Assembly (NCBI GenBank): GCA_034769895.1
Contig: CM068368.1
Location: 688,649,877 to 688,713,876 of the forward strand
DNA from: Magicicada septendecula
Taxonomy: Eukaryota > Arthropoda > Insecta > Hemiptera > Cicadidae
DNA: 64,000 nucleotides
Reading direction: 5' to 3'
Below are positions 52,516 to 64,000 of this stretch, piece after piece. The position numbers and the translations under genes were made by a program. Below the pieces are notes generated by a model, which saw only the letters and a program-made list of their open reading frames with translations, did no database searches and was not told the DNA's origin. Within the stretch, counting starts at the first letter, position 1; each line of letters opens with the position of its first letter.

Positions 52516-53532
52516 CCTAAACCCTAAGAGGATCAGTGAGGATATGGCGCCGCAACCCCCCTGAGCACTCTACTAAAATCATGGGTTCTTACCCCCTAGT
52601 CCGGCGACTGTGGCACATTCAATTAAAAAATCAACATACGGCCTTCCATCACTCCATATCCCACAACTGATTTGTTTCCTCTTAGCCGTACTGGTTCATT
52701 AACAAAGCACTGGCTCATTTTTTATTATAAAATATCTCTTAACCCTAGAAAATAGTATTAACAAAACAATATAGGATATATACAATACAGGAGTACATAT
52801 AAGTTCCAGTCAAAATGACGCATTAATTATACAGAATTGCATTTACACAGAATTTCCTTCAGTTTTCAATTTTAAATGAATATTTTAATCATTATGTTTT
52901 TTTATCAATTATTTATTTTACCATTACAATCAAAATTCAGATCAAACTAGATTTAAAGTCATATTAAAAATTATCTTTTCAATTTATTTAATTACCTTTC
53001 ATTAAATTTAACTCATATTGTTTTAATTAACAATTTCAAAATTAATTACATTTTTCAAAATGATCCGACATAAAATATTACCTACATTATTCAAAAAATT
53101 TACATTCCTTTCTTCACATATGGAATTTCTTTTTATTTCATAATAGGATTTTCCTACTGGCAATGATTCAGCAGAATACAACACTTTTGTTATTGTCAAC
53201 TCAGCTTCAACACCTCTGGCTGTAAACATTAGTCAAAACATACAACACACCTGTTTACATAAACAATCGTCTGCCAGACTGGTGTTATAAACACTCCTTC
53301 AGTCTAAACATTCTGCTTACCTCACCTCTAACACCTGTACTGCACTTTTCAATTTTTTATAAATCTTTTAGTTAACAATTGTAATAATATAATAATTTTT
53401 ATACAATTAATTTCACTATAATATATTTACAGATCTTTATCATTATTATTTCAGTTTTATCACACTTCAATGTCCAAGGTTGCGAGGTCTGAACCGTAAA
53501 ACAAAATATTTACAATTGTTCCTTTATGAAGT

Positions 53533-54794
53533 TCAGCCTCCATCTTCAAAAATTAGTCTGGTCTTTATGTAACACTTTTCAATTTTATTGATACGCCACA
53601 TATGGTTATTTTTTGTTTTATAACCACAAGAACTTATTTTTTCCATTGTACCAAAACAATAATCTATAGGGTCACCCCCCAAAATTATCTTATCATAAAT
53701 CAAGTTGACATCAGTATTATTTGTAAAGTCTCCGTCAGTGTTTTTTGTTATTACCATTGCATTATTATTACCATATTCTGCTACTATAGGTTCATTAACA
53801 GGCAAATATTTGTCATCAATATACACATTGTTTGTCACACAAGGTATGTTTTTAATTCTACCAGTTCTCTCACTATTTAAACTCTGTATTAACTCTTCAT
53901 AATCTCTCTTCCCCTTAAATATTTCTACCATTCTCTCTCTCTCTCATAATCACTTTCATCACCACAACATTTCATAATCTCACTCCATCCAGAGGGCAAC
54001 ACAACATTATTACAACATCTGGCTTTACCAGATACACAAAAATAATTTCTTTGACATTTAAAATACCTTTTGTCTTCTACAAAAACTAACGAGGAACCTT
54101 TGTCCTCCAACACTACTGGTGAAACCTTTTCTTCACCTATCTCACAAGAAAAATTTGCCCTCTTTTCACCCTCTACACTTAAACTGTCTTCACACTCTCT
54201 CTCATTCTCATCGGCATTTGCTAACAACACTTCATTACTAAACTCTACTTCAACAAAATCTTCCTTATCACTCTCAACATTAATCTCCTTGTTCTCTACT
54301 ACCACGTTTTTACACATATCATTATAATTCTGATTTGTTTTACATTCAAAATTTTCGATTACCTTTTGTATTTGTTTATCAATTTTTTCTGACACTTGTT
54401 CTTTAATAGTGTTGAAACATTCATCCATCTCATTTAGACGTTTATTCATACTGATTTCGAACTTAACATTTTGTGTATTCATTTCACATAAACGCTTATC
54501 AAATTTTTGGTCAATATTATTTATATCACCCTTTAACTCATGGAATTTGCTATTAATTGTATTAAATTTAACATCAGAATCACTCTTCTGTTCATTGAAA
54601 AGCAATTGCATCATTTTTATCATATCATTATCCTCAGATTGTTTATTTTTATTCATTACGGGTGGGGTTACCTGAATCCCTGAGTCATCTATTTCATCTG
54701 ACTTACTTGATTCTCTATTTTGAAATGGGATTGGGGTCGAATGGACCTCGAACCCACTCATGACCGTTGATTCGGTCAAACTATTATTTTCCAT
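53533..54794 (-). pseudogene. gag: Gag-like gene, unit 16, (GA)7 frameshift; C-terminal part fully open
   Basis: The N-terminal frame (289 residues) ends at 53925. From the ATG of residue 290 (53931) the C-terminal 132 codons are open to 53533, reading through the former amber (TAT). The GA tract is thus the only break between the two halves. Variants are L15F, V24F, N50 and Q155. Confidence 0.8.
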
Positions 54795-54939
54795 TTTTGT
54801 TTTATATTATTTTTACATATATAAATATGCCCGGTTTTGCTTTCACAGTCTACAATTTACAACCTCGCCCCACTCCCAAATAACCCGTTCTGCAGCTTAA
54901 TTGGGTCTGGCGAATATAGGTTATAAACCCTATACTCGA

Positions 54940-54957
54940 GTCCCTGTTCGGGCGCCA
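54940..54957 (-). other. Primer-binding site for tRNA-Lys(UUU), unit 16
   Basis: Perfect 18-nt match, 2 nt from the LTR. Confidence 0.95.
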
Positions 54958-54959
54958 TT

Positions 54960-56078
54960 TGTAACTACTCACTTAATTCCTATTAATAATTAATTCTTAC
55001 CTTAGGGTTTTTCCCAGAGTCGTACAGACGAAACTGCTGCAGAAAGGATTATTCGAGATACAAGGGGTAAAGATCAAATACACAGTTTGTGCTAAAACAA
55101 ATTGCCTCTGGTTTATTATGCAAAATAACTACTTCGTCTCTCTTTCATGACATTTAAAATTCTTATTTCTTTTCGTTAGATTAAATACTCGTTGAATGAG
55201 TAACAATTTGTAAAAATCAAACAAAGTAACAAAATGAATATTTCTTAATTAACTAACTTATGACAACTATGGTATACCACAACTATTTATTTTTAGCAAT
55301 GAACCAATACGTGATGTAGCCACACACTCACACACATTAGTTCTTTGCCTTTGTCGTTCTATTTAAACCCCACTTTGAGATCTCTGAGGTACATTTAAGA
55401 TTTACAATTTATTTATGTTGAATTATACTCTGGAGAAAAAGGTAAAATGATATTGGTTAAAACTCAGTTAACACTTAACGTCTGAAGAACTCCGCTCTTT
55501 TGCACTTCTGCTGTGAATGCACTGGTTTTTTTTTCTTTGGTTAACACACCATAAATTAGTTTTGACACTGTTTACCCGCGGGTACTGTTATTGATTATTT
55601 CGTATTTGGTTGATGCGCCACTATTATTTTAATCCACTTTAGAATAACATTTCTTTTTATTTTGTCGGCCGACATAAATTTTCGAACACTTAGCTCGTTT
55701 AGGTTGACCGCGCGGCCATGAGTTGCAACTGGAACTCGGCCGCACGTTTTACTGTTTGTACAACTTTTAACACTGTTAATGCGTTGAAAGATAGGCCTAC
55801 TCTTAATTACGGCCTATCTTGCACCCGAGGCCACCGTTTGAATTTAAATCACCAACTTTACTGTCTGATGCTGCTTACTACTGTTCACTCTCTGATGACA
55901 AACTGCATACTGTGATTCACAAAAAGCCTGCTGCTGGGCCGGTTACGCAATACGTCTGGGCAATTGTTTAGGCTAACTGTATGTAGGTTGTACTGGGGCT
56001 CCTCACAGGTGAAAGTTAACAATTTATTAATTGCTGAATTAAAAATAAAACTGGATCACACACTTCTGTACCGTTACA
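54960..56078 (-). repeat. LTR 16 (delta group, 1,119 bp)
   Basis: It has several private changes (CATTAGTTCTTTGCC, CGTATTTGGTTG, CCGCTCTTTTG). The ends and the inverted repeat are intact. Confidence 0.93.
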
Positions 56079-56127
56079 ATACCCCCCCAATAAGAGGTTG
56101 AAGGCCGAAGCGTTCAAACTCTTATTG
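56079..56127 (-). other. Polypurine tract (G7) and hairpin, unit 16
   Basis: The G7 tract abuts the LTR; the hairpin at 56088-56127 is intact. Confidence 0.8.
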
Positions 56128-57143
56128 CCTAAACACTAAGAGGATCAGTGAGGATATGGCGCCGCAACCCCCCTGAGCACTCTACTAAAATCATGGGTTC
56201 TTACCCCCTAGTCCGGCGACTGTGGCACATTCAATTAAAAAATCAACATACGGCCTTTCATCACTCCATATCCCACAACTGATTTGTTTCTCTTAGCCGT
56301 ACTGGTTCATTGACAAAGCACTGGCTCATTTTTTATTATAAAATATCTCTTAACCCTAGAAAATAGTATTAACAAAACAATATAGGATATATACAATACA
56401 GGAGTACATATAAGTTCCAGTCAAAATGACGCATTAATTATACAGAATTGCATTTACACAGAATTTCCTTCAGTTTTCAATTTTAAATGAATATTTTAAT
56501 CATTATGTTTTTTTATCAATTATTTATTTTACCATTACAATCAAAATTCAGATCAAACTAGATTTAAAGTCATATTAAAAATTATCTTTTCAATTTATTT
56601 AATTACCTTTCATTAAATTTAACTCATATTGTTTTAATTAACAATTTCAAAATTAATTACATTTTTCAAAATGATCCGACATAAAATATTACCTACATTA
56701 TTCAAAAAATTTACATTCCTTTCTTCACATATGGAATTTCTTTTTATTTCATAATAGGATTTTCCTACTGGCAATGATTCAGCAGACTACAACACTTTTG
56801 TTATTGTCAACTCAGCTTCAACACCTCTGGCTGTAAACATTAGTCAAAACATACAACACACCTGTTTACATAAACAATCGTCTGCCAGACTGGTGTTATA
56901 AACACTCCTTCAGTCTAAACATTCTGCTTACCTCACCTCTAACACCTGTACTGCACTTTTCAATTTTTTATAAATCTTTTAGTTAACAATTGTAATAATA
57001 TAATAATTTTTATACAATTAATTTCACTATAATATATTTACAGATCTTTATCATTATTATTTCAGTTTTATCACACTTCAATGTCCAAGGTTGCGAGGTC
57101 TGAACCGTAAAACAAAATATTTACAATTGTTCCTTTATGAAGT

Positions 57144-58406
57144 TCAGCCTCCATCTTCAAAAATTAGTCTGGTCTTTATGTAACACTTTTCAATTTTATT
57201 GATACGCCACATATGGTTATTTTTTGTTTTATAACCACAAGAACTTATTTTTTCCATTGTACCAAAACAATAATCTATAGGGTCACCGCCCAAAATTATC
57301 TTATCATAAATCAAGTTGACATCAGTATTATTTGTAAAGTCTCCGTCAGTGTTTTTTGTTATTACCATTGCATTATTATTACCATATTCTGCTACTATAG
57401 GTTCATTAACAGGCAAATATTTGTCATCAATATACACATTGTTTGTCACACAAGGTATGTTTTTTAATTCTACCAGTTCTCTCACTATTTAAACTCTGTA
57501 TTAACTCTTCATAATCTCTCTTCCCCTTAAATATTTCTACCATTCTCTCTCTCTCTCATAATCACTTTCATCACCACAACATTTCATAATCTCACTCCAT
57601 CCAGAGGGCAACACAACATTATTACAACATCTGGCTTTACCAGATACACAAAAATAATTTCTTTGACATTTAAAAGACCTTTTGTCTTCTACAAAAACTA
57701 ACGAGGAACCTTTGTCCTCCAACACTACTGGTGAAACCTTTTCTTCACCTATCTCACAAGAAAAATTTGCCCTCTTTTCACCCTCTACACTTAAACTGTC
57801 TTCACACTCTCTCTCATTGTCATCGGCATTTGCTAACAACACTTCATTACTAAACTCTACTTCAACAAAATCTTCCTTATCACTCTCAACATTAATCTCC
57901 TTGTTCTCTACTACCACGTTTTTACACATATCATTATAATTCTGATTTGTTTTACATTCAAAATTTTCGATTACCTTTTGTATTTGTTTATCAATTTTTT
58001 CTGACACTTGTTCTTTAATAGTGTTGAAACATTCATCCATCTCATTTAGACGTTTATTCATACTGATTTCGAACTTAACATTTTGTGTATTCATTTCACA
58101 TAAACGCTTATCAAATTTTTGGTCAATATTATTTATATCACCCTTTAACTCATGGAATTTGCTATTAATTGTATTAAATTTAACATCAGAATCACTCTTC
58201 TGTTCATTGAAAAGCAATTGCATCATTTTTATCATATCATTATCCTCAGATTGTTTCTTTTTATTCATTACGGGTGGGGTTACCTGAATCCCTGAGTCAT
58301 CTATTTCATCTGACTTACTTGATTCTCTATTTTGAACTGGGATTGGGGTCAAATGGACCTCCAACCCACTCATGACCGTTGATTCGGTCACACTATTATT
58401 TTCCAT
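57144..58406 (-). pseudogene. gag: Gag-like gene, unit 17, two frameshifts
   Basis: (GA)7 ends the N-terminal frame at 57537 (289 residues). An extra T in a T run near 57461 shifts the C-terminal part, which is open from 57485 to 57144. TAT replaces the amber. Variants are L6V, S19L, E196D and Y244S. Confidence 0.8.
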
Positions 58407-58551
58407 TTTTGTTTTATATTATTTTTACATATATAAATATGCCCGGTTTTGCTTTCACAGTCTACAATTTACAACCTCGCCCCACTCCCAAATAACCCGT
58501 TCTGCAGCTTAATTGGGTCTGGCGAATATAGGTTATAAACCCTATACTCGA

Positions 58552-58569
58552 GTCCCTGTTCGGGCGCCA
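58552..58569 (-). other. Primer-binding site for tRNA-Lys(UUU), unit 17
   Basis: Perfect 18-nt match, 2 nt from the LTR. Confidence 0.95.
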
Positions 58570-58571
58570 TT

Positions 58572-59690
58572 TGTAACTACTCACTTAATTCCTATTAATA
58601 ATTACTTCTTACCTTAGGGTTTTTCCCAGAGTCGTACAGACGAAACTGCTGCAGAAAGGATTATTCGAGATACAAGGGGTAAAGATCAAATACACAGTTT
58701 GTGCTAAAACAAATTGCCTCTGGTTTATTATGCAAAATAACTACTTCGTCTCTCTTTCATGACGTTTAAAATTCTTATTTCTTTTCGTTAGATTAAATAC
58801 TCGTTGAATGAGTAACAATTTGTAAAAATCAAACAAAGTAACAAAATGAATATTTCTTAATTAACTAGCTTATGACAACTATGGTATACCACAACTATTT
58901 ATTTTTAGCAATGAACCAATACGTGATGTAGCCACACACTCACACACATTCGTTCTTTGTCTTTGTCGTTCTATTTAAACCCCACTTTGAGATCTCTGAG
59001 GTACATTTAAGATTTACAATTTATTTATGTTGAATTATACTCTGGAGAAAAAGGTAAAATGATATTGGTTAAAACTCAGTTAATACTTAACGTCTGAAGA
59101 ACTCCGCTGTTTTGCACTTCTGCTGTGAATGCACTGGTTTTTTTTTCTTTGGTTAACACACCATAAATTAGTTTTGACACTGTTTACCTGCGGGTACTGT
59201 TATTGATTATTTCGTATTAGGTTGATACGCCACTATTATTTTAATCCACTTTAGAATAACATTTCTTTTTATTTTGTCGGCCGACATAAATTTTCGAACA
59301 CTTAGCTCGTTTAGGTTGACCGCGCGGCCATGAGTTGCAACTGGAACTCGGCCGCACGTTTTACTGTTTGTACAACTTTTAACACTGTTAATGCGTTGAA
59401 AGATAGGCCTACTCTTAATTACGGCCTATCTTGCACCCGAGGCCACCGTTTGAATTTAAATCACCAACTTTACTGTCTGATGCTGCTTACTACTGTTCAC
59501 TCTCTGATGACAAACTGCATACTGTGATTCACAAAAAGCCTGCTGCTGGGCCGGTTACGCAATACGTCTGGGCAATTGTTTAGGCTAACTGTATGTAGGT
59601 TGTACTGGGGCTCCTCACAGGTGAAAGTTAACAATTTATTAATTACTGAATTAAAATTAAAACTGGATCACACACTTCTGTACCGTTACA
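58572..59690 (-). repeat. LTR 17 (delta group, 1,119 bp)
   Basis: Private changes include TTTGTCTTTGTCG and GTTGATACGCC. The start has TAATTACTTC as in gamma. Confidence 0.93.
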
Positions 59691-59739
59691 ATACCCCCCC
59701 AATAAGAGGTTGAAGGCCGAAGCGTTCAAACTCTTATTG
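59691..59739 (-). other. Polypurine tract (G7) and hairpin, unit 17
   Basis: The G7 tract abuts the LTR; the hairpin at 59700-59739 is intact. Confidence 0.8.
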
Positions 59740-60757
59740 CCTAAACCCTAAGAGGATCAGTGAGGATATGGCGCCGCAACCCCCCTGAGCACTCTACTAA
59801 AATCATGGGTTCTTACCCCCCTAGTCCGGCGACTGTGGCACATTCAATTAAAAAAATCAACATACGGCCTTCCATCACTCCATATCCCACAACTGATTTG
59901 TTTCCTCTTAGCCGTACTGGTTCATTAACAAAGCACTGGCTCATTTTTTATTATAAAATATCTCTTAACCCTAGAAAATAGTATTAACAAAACAATATAG
60001 GATATATACAATACAGGAGTACATATAAGTTCCAGTCAAAATGACGCATTAATTATACAGAATTGCATTTACACAGAATTTCCTTCAGTTTTCAATTTTA
60101 AATGAATATTTTAATCATTATGTTTTTTTATCAATTATTTATTTTACCATTACAATCAAAATTCAGATCAAACTAGATTTAAAGTCATATTAAAAATTAT
60201 CTTTTCAATTTATTTAATTACCTTTCATTAAATTTAACTCATATTTTTTAATTAACAATTTCAAAATTAATTACATTTTTCAAAATGATCCGACATAAAA
60301 TATTACCTACATTATTCAAAAAATTTACATTCCTTTCTTCACATATGGAATTTCTTTTTATTTCATAATAGGATTTTCCTACTGGCAATGATTCAGCAGA
60401 CTACAACACTTTTGTTATTGTCAACTCAGCTTCAACACCTCTGGCTGTAAACATTAGTCAAAACATACAACACACCTGTTTACATAAACGGTCGTCTGCC
60501 AGACTGGTGTTATAAACACTCCTTCAGTCTAAACATTCTGCTTACCTCACCTCTAACACCTGTACTGCACTTTTCAATTTTTTATAAATCTTTTAGTTAA
60601 CAATTGTAATAATATAATAATTTTTATACAATTAATTTCACTATAATATATTTACAAATCTTTATCATTATTATTTCAGTTTTATCACACTTCAATGTCC
60701 AAGGTTGCGAGGTCTGAACCGTAAAACAAAATATTTACAATTGTTCCTTTATGAAGT

Positions 60758-62021
60758 TCAGCCTCCATCGTCAAAAATTAGTCTGGTCTTTATGTAACAC
60801 TTTTCAATTTTATTGATACGCCACATATGGTTATTTTTTGTTTTATAACCACAAGAACTTATTTTTTCCATTGTACCAAAACAATAATCTATAGGGTTAC
60901 CCCCCAAAATTATCTTATCATAAATCAAGTTGACATCAGTATTATTTGTAAAGTCTCCGTCAGTGTTTTTTGTTATTACCATTGCATTTTTATTACCATA
61001 TTCTGCTACCATAGGTGCATTAACAGGCAAATATTTGTCATCAATATACACATTGTTTGTCACACAAGGTATGTTTTTAATTCTACTAGTTCTCTCACTA
61101 TTTAAACTCTGTATTAACTCTTCATAATCTCTCTTCCCCTTAAATATTTCTACCATTCTCTCTCTCTCTCTCATAATCACTTTCATCACCACAACATTTC
61201 ATAATCTCACTCCATCCAGAGGGCAACACAACATTATTACAACATCTGGCTTTACCAGATACACAAAAATAATTTCTTTGACATTTAAAATACCTTTTGT
61301 CTTCTACAAAAACTAACGAGGAACCTTTGTCCTCCAACACTACTGGTGAAACCTTTTCTTCACCTATCTCACAAGAAAAATTTGCCCTCTTTTCACCCTC
61401 TACACTTAAACTGTCTTCACACTCTCTCTCATTCTCATCGGCATTTGCTAACAACACTTCATTACTAAACTCTACTTCAACAAAATCTTCCTTATCACTC
61501 TCAACATTAATCTCCTTGTTCTCTACTACCACGTTTTTACACATATCATTATAATTCTGATTTGTTTTACATTCAAAATTTTCGATTACCTTTTGTATTT
61601 GTTTATCAATTTTTTCTGACACTTGTTCTTTAATAGTGTTGAAACATTCATCCATCTCTTTTAGACGTTTATTCATACTGATTTCGAACTTAACATTTTG
61701 TGTATTCATTTCACATAAACGCTTATCAAATTTTTGGTCAATATTATTTATATCACCCTTTAACTCATGGAATTTGCTATTAATTGTATTAAATTTAACA
61801 TCAGAATCACTCTTCTGTTCATTGAAAAGCAATTGCATCATTTTTATCATATCATTATCCTCAGATTGTTTATTTTTATTCATTACGGGTGGGGTTACCT
61901 GAATCCCTGAGTCATCTATTTCATCTGACTTACTTGATTCTCTATTTTGAATTGGGATTGGGGTCGAATGGACCTCCAACCCACTCATGACCGTTGATTC
62001 GGTCAAACTATTATTTTCCAT
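60758..62021 (-). pseudogene. gag: Gag-like gene, unit 18, (GA)8 frameshift; amber replaced by Tyr
   Basis: Same arrangement as unit 13. The N-terminal frame ends at 61140 (293 residues), and an overlapping C-terminal frame is open from 61192 to 60758. Variants are V24I, N50, N121K and Q155. The V24I and C-terminal A-for-E changes are shared with unit 13 although four units lie between them. Confidence 0.8.
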
Positions 62022-62166
62022 TTTTGTTTTATATTATTTTTACATATATAAATATGCCCGGTTTTGCTTTCACAGTCTACAATTTACAACCTCGCCCCAC
62101 TCCCAAATAACCCGTTCTGCAGCTTAATTAGGTCTGGCGAATATACGTTATAAACCCTATACTCGA

Positions 62167-62184
62167 GTCCCTGTTCGGGCGCCA
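62167..62184 (-). other. Primer-binding site for tRNA-Lys(UUU), unit 18
   Basis: Perfect 18-nt match, 2 nt from the LTR. Confidence 0.95.
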
Positions 62185-62186
62185 TT

Positions 62187-63304
62187 TGTAACTACTCACT
62201 TAATTCCTATTAATAATTAATTCTTACCTTAGGGTTTTTCCCAGAGTCGTACAGACGAAACTGCTGCAGAAAGGATTATTCGAGATACAAGGGGTAAAGA
62301 TCAAATACACAGTTTGTGCTAAAACAAATTACCTCTGGTTTATTATGCAAAATAACTACTTCGTCTCTCTTTCATGACATTTAAAATTCTTATTTCTTTT
62401 CGTTAGATTAAATACTCGTTGAATGAGTAACAATTTGTAAAAATCAAACAAAGTAACAAAATGAATATTTCTTAATTAACTAGCTTATGACAACTATGGT
62501 ATACCACAACTATTTATTTTTAGCAATGAACCAATACGTGATGTAGCCACACACTCACACACATTCGTTCTTTGACTTTGTCGTTCTATTTAAACCCCAC
62601 TTTGAGATCTCTGAGGTACACTTAAGATTTACAATTTATTTATGTTGAATTATACTCTGGAGAAAAAGGTAAAATGATATTGGTTAAAACTCAGTTAATA
62701 CTTAACGTCTGAAGAACTCCGCTGTTTTGCACTTCTGCTGTGAATGCACTGGTTTTTTTTCTTTGGTTAACACACCATAAATTAGTTTTGACACTGTTTA
62801 CCCGCGGGTACTGTTATTGATTATTTCGTATTAGGTTGATGCGCCACTATTATTTTAATCCACTTTAGAATAACATTTCTTTTTATTTTGTCGGCCGACA
62901 TAAATTTTCGAACACTTAGCTCGTTTAGGTTGACCGCGCGGCCATGAGTTGCAACTGGAACTCGGCCGCACGTTTTACTGTTTGTACAACTTTTAACACT
63001 GTTAATGCGTTGAAAGATAGGCCTACTCTTAATTACGGCCTATCTTGCACCCGAGGCCACCGTTTGAATTTAAATCACCAACTTTACTGTCTGATGCTGC
63101 TTACTACTGTTCACTCTCTGATGACAAACTGCATACTGTGATTCACAAAAAGCCTGCTGCTGGGCCGGTTACGCAATACGTCTGGGCAATTGTTTAGGCT
63201 AACTGTATGTAGGTTGTACTGGGGCTCCTCACAGGTGAAAGTTAACAATTTATTAATTACTGAATTAAAATTAAAACTGGATCACACACTTCTGTACCGT
63301 TACA
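62187..63304 (-). repeat. LTR 18 (delta group, 1,118 bp)
   Basis: One T is missing from the U3 poly-T run, as in LTR 13. The ends are intact. Confidence 0.93.
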
Positions 63305-63353
63305 ATACCCCCCCAATAAGAGGTTGAAGGCCGAAGCGTTCAAACTCTTATTG
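63305..63353 (-). other. Polypurine tract (G7) and hairpin, unit 18
   Basis: The G7 tract abuts the LTR; the hairpin at 63314-63353 is intact. Confidence 0.8.
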
Positions 63354-64000
63354 CCTAAACCCTAAGAGGATCAGTGAGGATATGGCGCCGCAACCCCCCT
63401 GAGCACTCTACTAAAATCATGGGTTCTTGCCCCCCTAGTCCGGTGACTGTGGCACATTCAATTAAAAAATCAACATACGGCCTTCCATCACTCCATATCC
63501 CACAACTGATTTGTTTCCTCTTAGCCGTACTGGTTCATTAACAAAGCACTGGCTCATTTTTTATTATAAAATATCTCTTAACCCTAGAAAATAGTATTAA
63601 CAAAAGAATATAGGATATATACAATACAGGAGTACATATAAGTTCCAGTCAAAATGACGCATTAATTATACAGAATTGCATTTACACAGAATTTCCTTCA
63701 GTTTTCAATTTTAAATGAATATTTTAATCATTATGTTTTTTTATCAATTATTTATTTTACCATTACAATCAAAATTCAGATCAAACTAGATTTAAAGTCA
63801 TATTAAAAATTATCTTTTCAATTTATTTAATTACCTTTCATTAAATTTAACTCATATTGTTTTAATTAACAATTTCAAAATTAATTACATTTTTCAAAAT
63901 GATCCGACATAAAATATTACCTACATTATTCAAAAAATTTACATTCCTTTCTTCACATATGGAATTTCTTTTTATTTCATAATAGGATTTTCCTACTGGC
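63354..64000 (-). other. 3' internal region of a further unit, cut by the window edge
   Basis: This is the same AT-rich non-coding stretch as 1876-2893, showing that the array continues to the right. No gene is seen. Confidence 0.7.

Larger units (their letters stand above)
1..64000 (-). mobile_element. Tandem (LTR-internal)n array of a gag-only LTR retrotransposon
   Basis: The full window is covered by copies of one module of 3,610-3,624 bp, all on the minus strand. Gag start codons lie at 542, 4159, 7783, 11400, 15023, 18640, 22257, 25878, 29495, 33112, 36729, 40343, 43958, 47568, 51181, 54794, 58406 and 62021. Each internal region is bounded by LTRs shared with its neighbours. No target-site duplication, foreign sequence or second element is seen at any junction. 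Both array ends lie outside the window. LTR ends, primer-binding site and polypurine tract identify the module as an LTR retrotransposon. Placement in a superfamily (Ty3/gypsy, BEL or other) cannot be made without pol. An array formed by LTR-LTR exchange or from one-LTR circles is inference. Confidence 0.95.

Noticed and set aside
59760-59981. A 73-codon plus-strand frame in unit 17
   Set aside because: It opens only because of one extra A in an A run, is absent in the other units and has no recognisable domain.
1-64000. CRISPR array or bacterial operon as an explanation for the regular repeats
   Set aside because: The period is 3.6 kb, the repeated module contains LTRs and a gag-like gene, and there are no short repeats with unique spacers.

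Overview
The whole window is one head-to-tail tandem array of a single LTR retrotransposon, with every copy in the same (minus-strand) orientation. I see no host gene, no unrelated insertion and neither end of the array. The repeating module is one LTR (1,118-1,120 bp) plus one internal region (about 2.5 kb), a period of 3,610-3,624 bp. The window holds 18 LTRs and 18 gag-like reading frames (the one at the left edge is cut). Neighbouring elements share a single LTR, so the structure is (LTR-internal)n rather than a row of complete LTR-internal-LTR insertions. The DNA is AT-rich and eukaryotic. An animal, perhaps an arthropod, fits a Lys-tRNA-primed LTR element, but the host cannot be named from this sequence.

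Layout of one module, read in the element's own (minus) sense: the LTR runs TGTAAC...GTTACA with 6-bp inverted ends. A 2-nt spacer follows, then an 18-nt primer-binding site identical to the complement of the tRNA-Lys(UUU) 3' end. Next come a leader of about 145 nt and a gag-like frame that starts in an AAAATGG context. That frame is 330 codons, then an amber codon, then 90 more codons. After it lie about 1.0 kb of AT-rich DNA without a supportable gene, a 40-nt hairpin with a UUCG loop, a G7-G13 tract (polypurine tract) and the next LTR. I find no protease, reverse transcriptase, RNase H or integrase frame, so the element is non-autonomous. It resembles the LTR elements that keep only gag (TR-GAG type, described in plants) and would depend on enzymes supplied elsewhere.

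The array is mosaic. Using shared variants I name LTR types alpha (units 1, 3), beta (2, 4, 7), gamma (5, 6, 8, 9, 10) and a looser delta group (11-18). The left 33 kb reads alpha-beta-alpha-beta-gamma-gamma-beta-gamma-gamma-gamma. This fits a recent 7.24-kb dimer duplication and a recent 10.86-kb trimer duplication. The right part is made of more individually diverged monomers.

Coding capacity is unusual. Units 2-11 mostly keep the (GA)9 tract that preserves the frame, but all carry the amber codon. Units 13-18 have a tyrosine codon in place of the amber but carry GA tracts of 7 or 8 repeats that shift the frame. No unit in the window has the complete frame without interruption. The array therefore looks like a retrotransposon-derived macrosatellite kept similar by unequal exchange or conversion. 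Its cis-acting sites (LTR ends, primer-binding site, hairpin and G tract) are better preserved than its protein.
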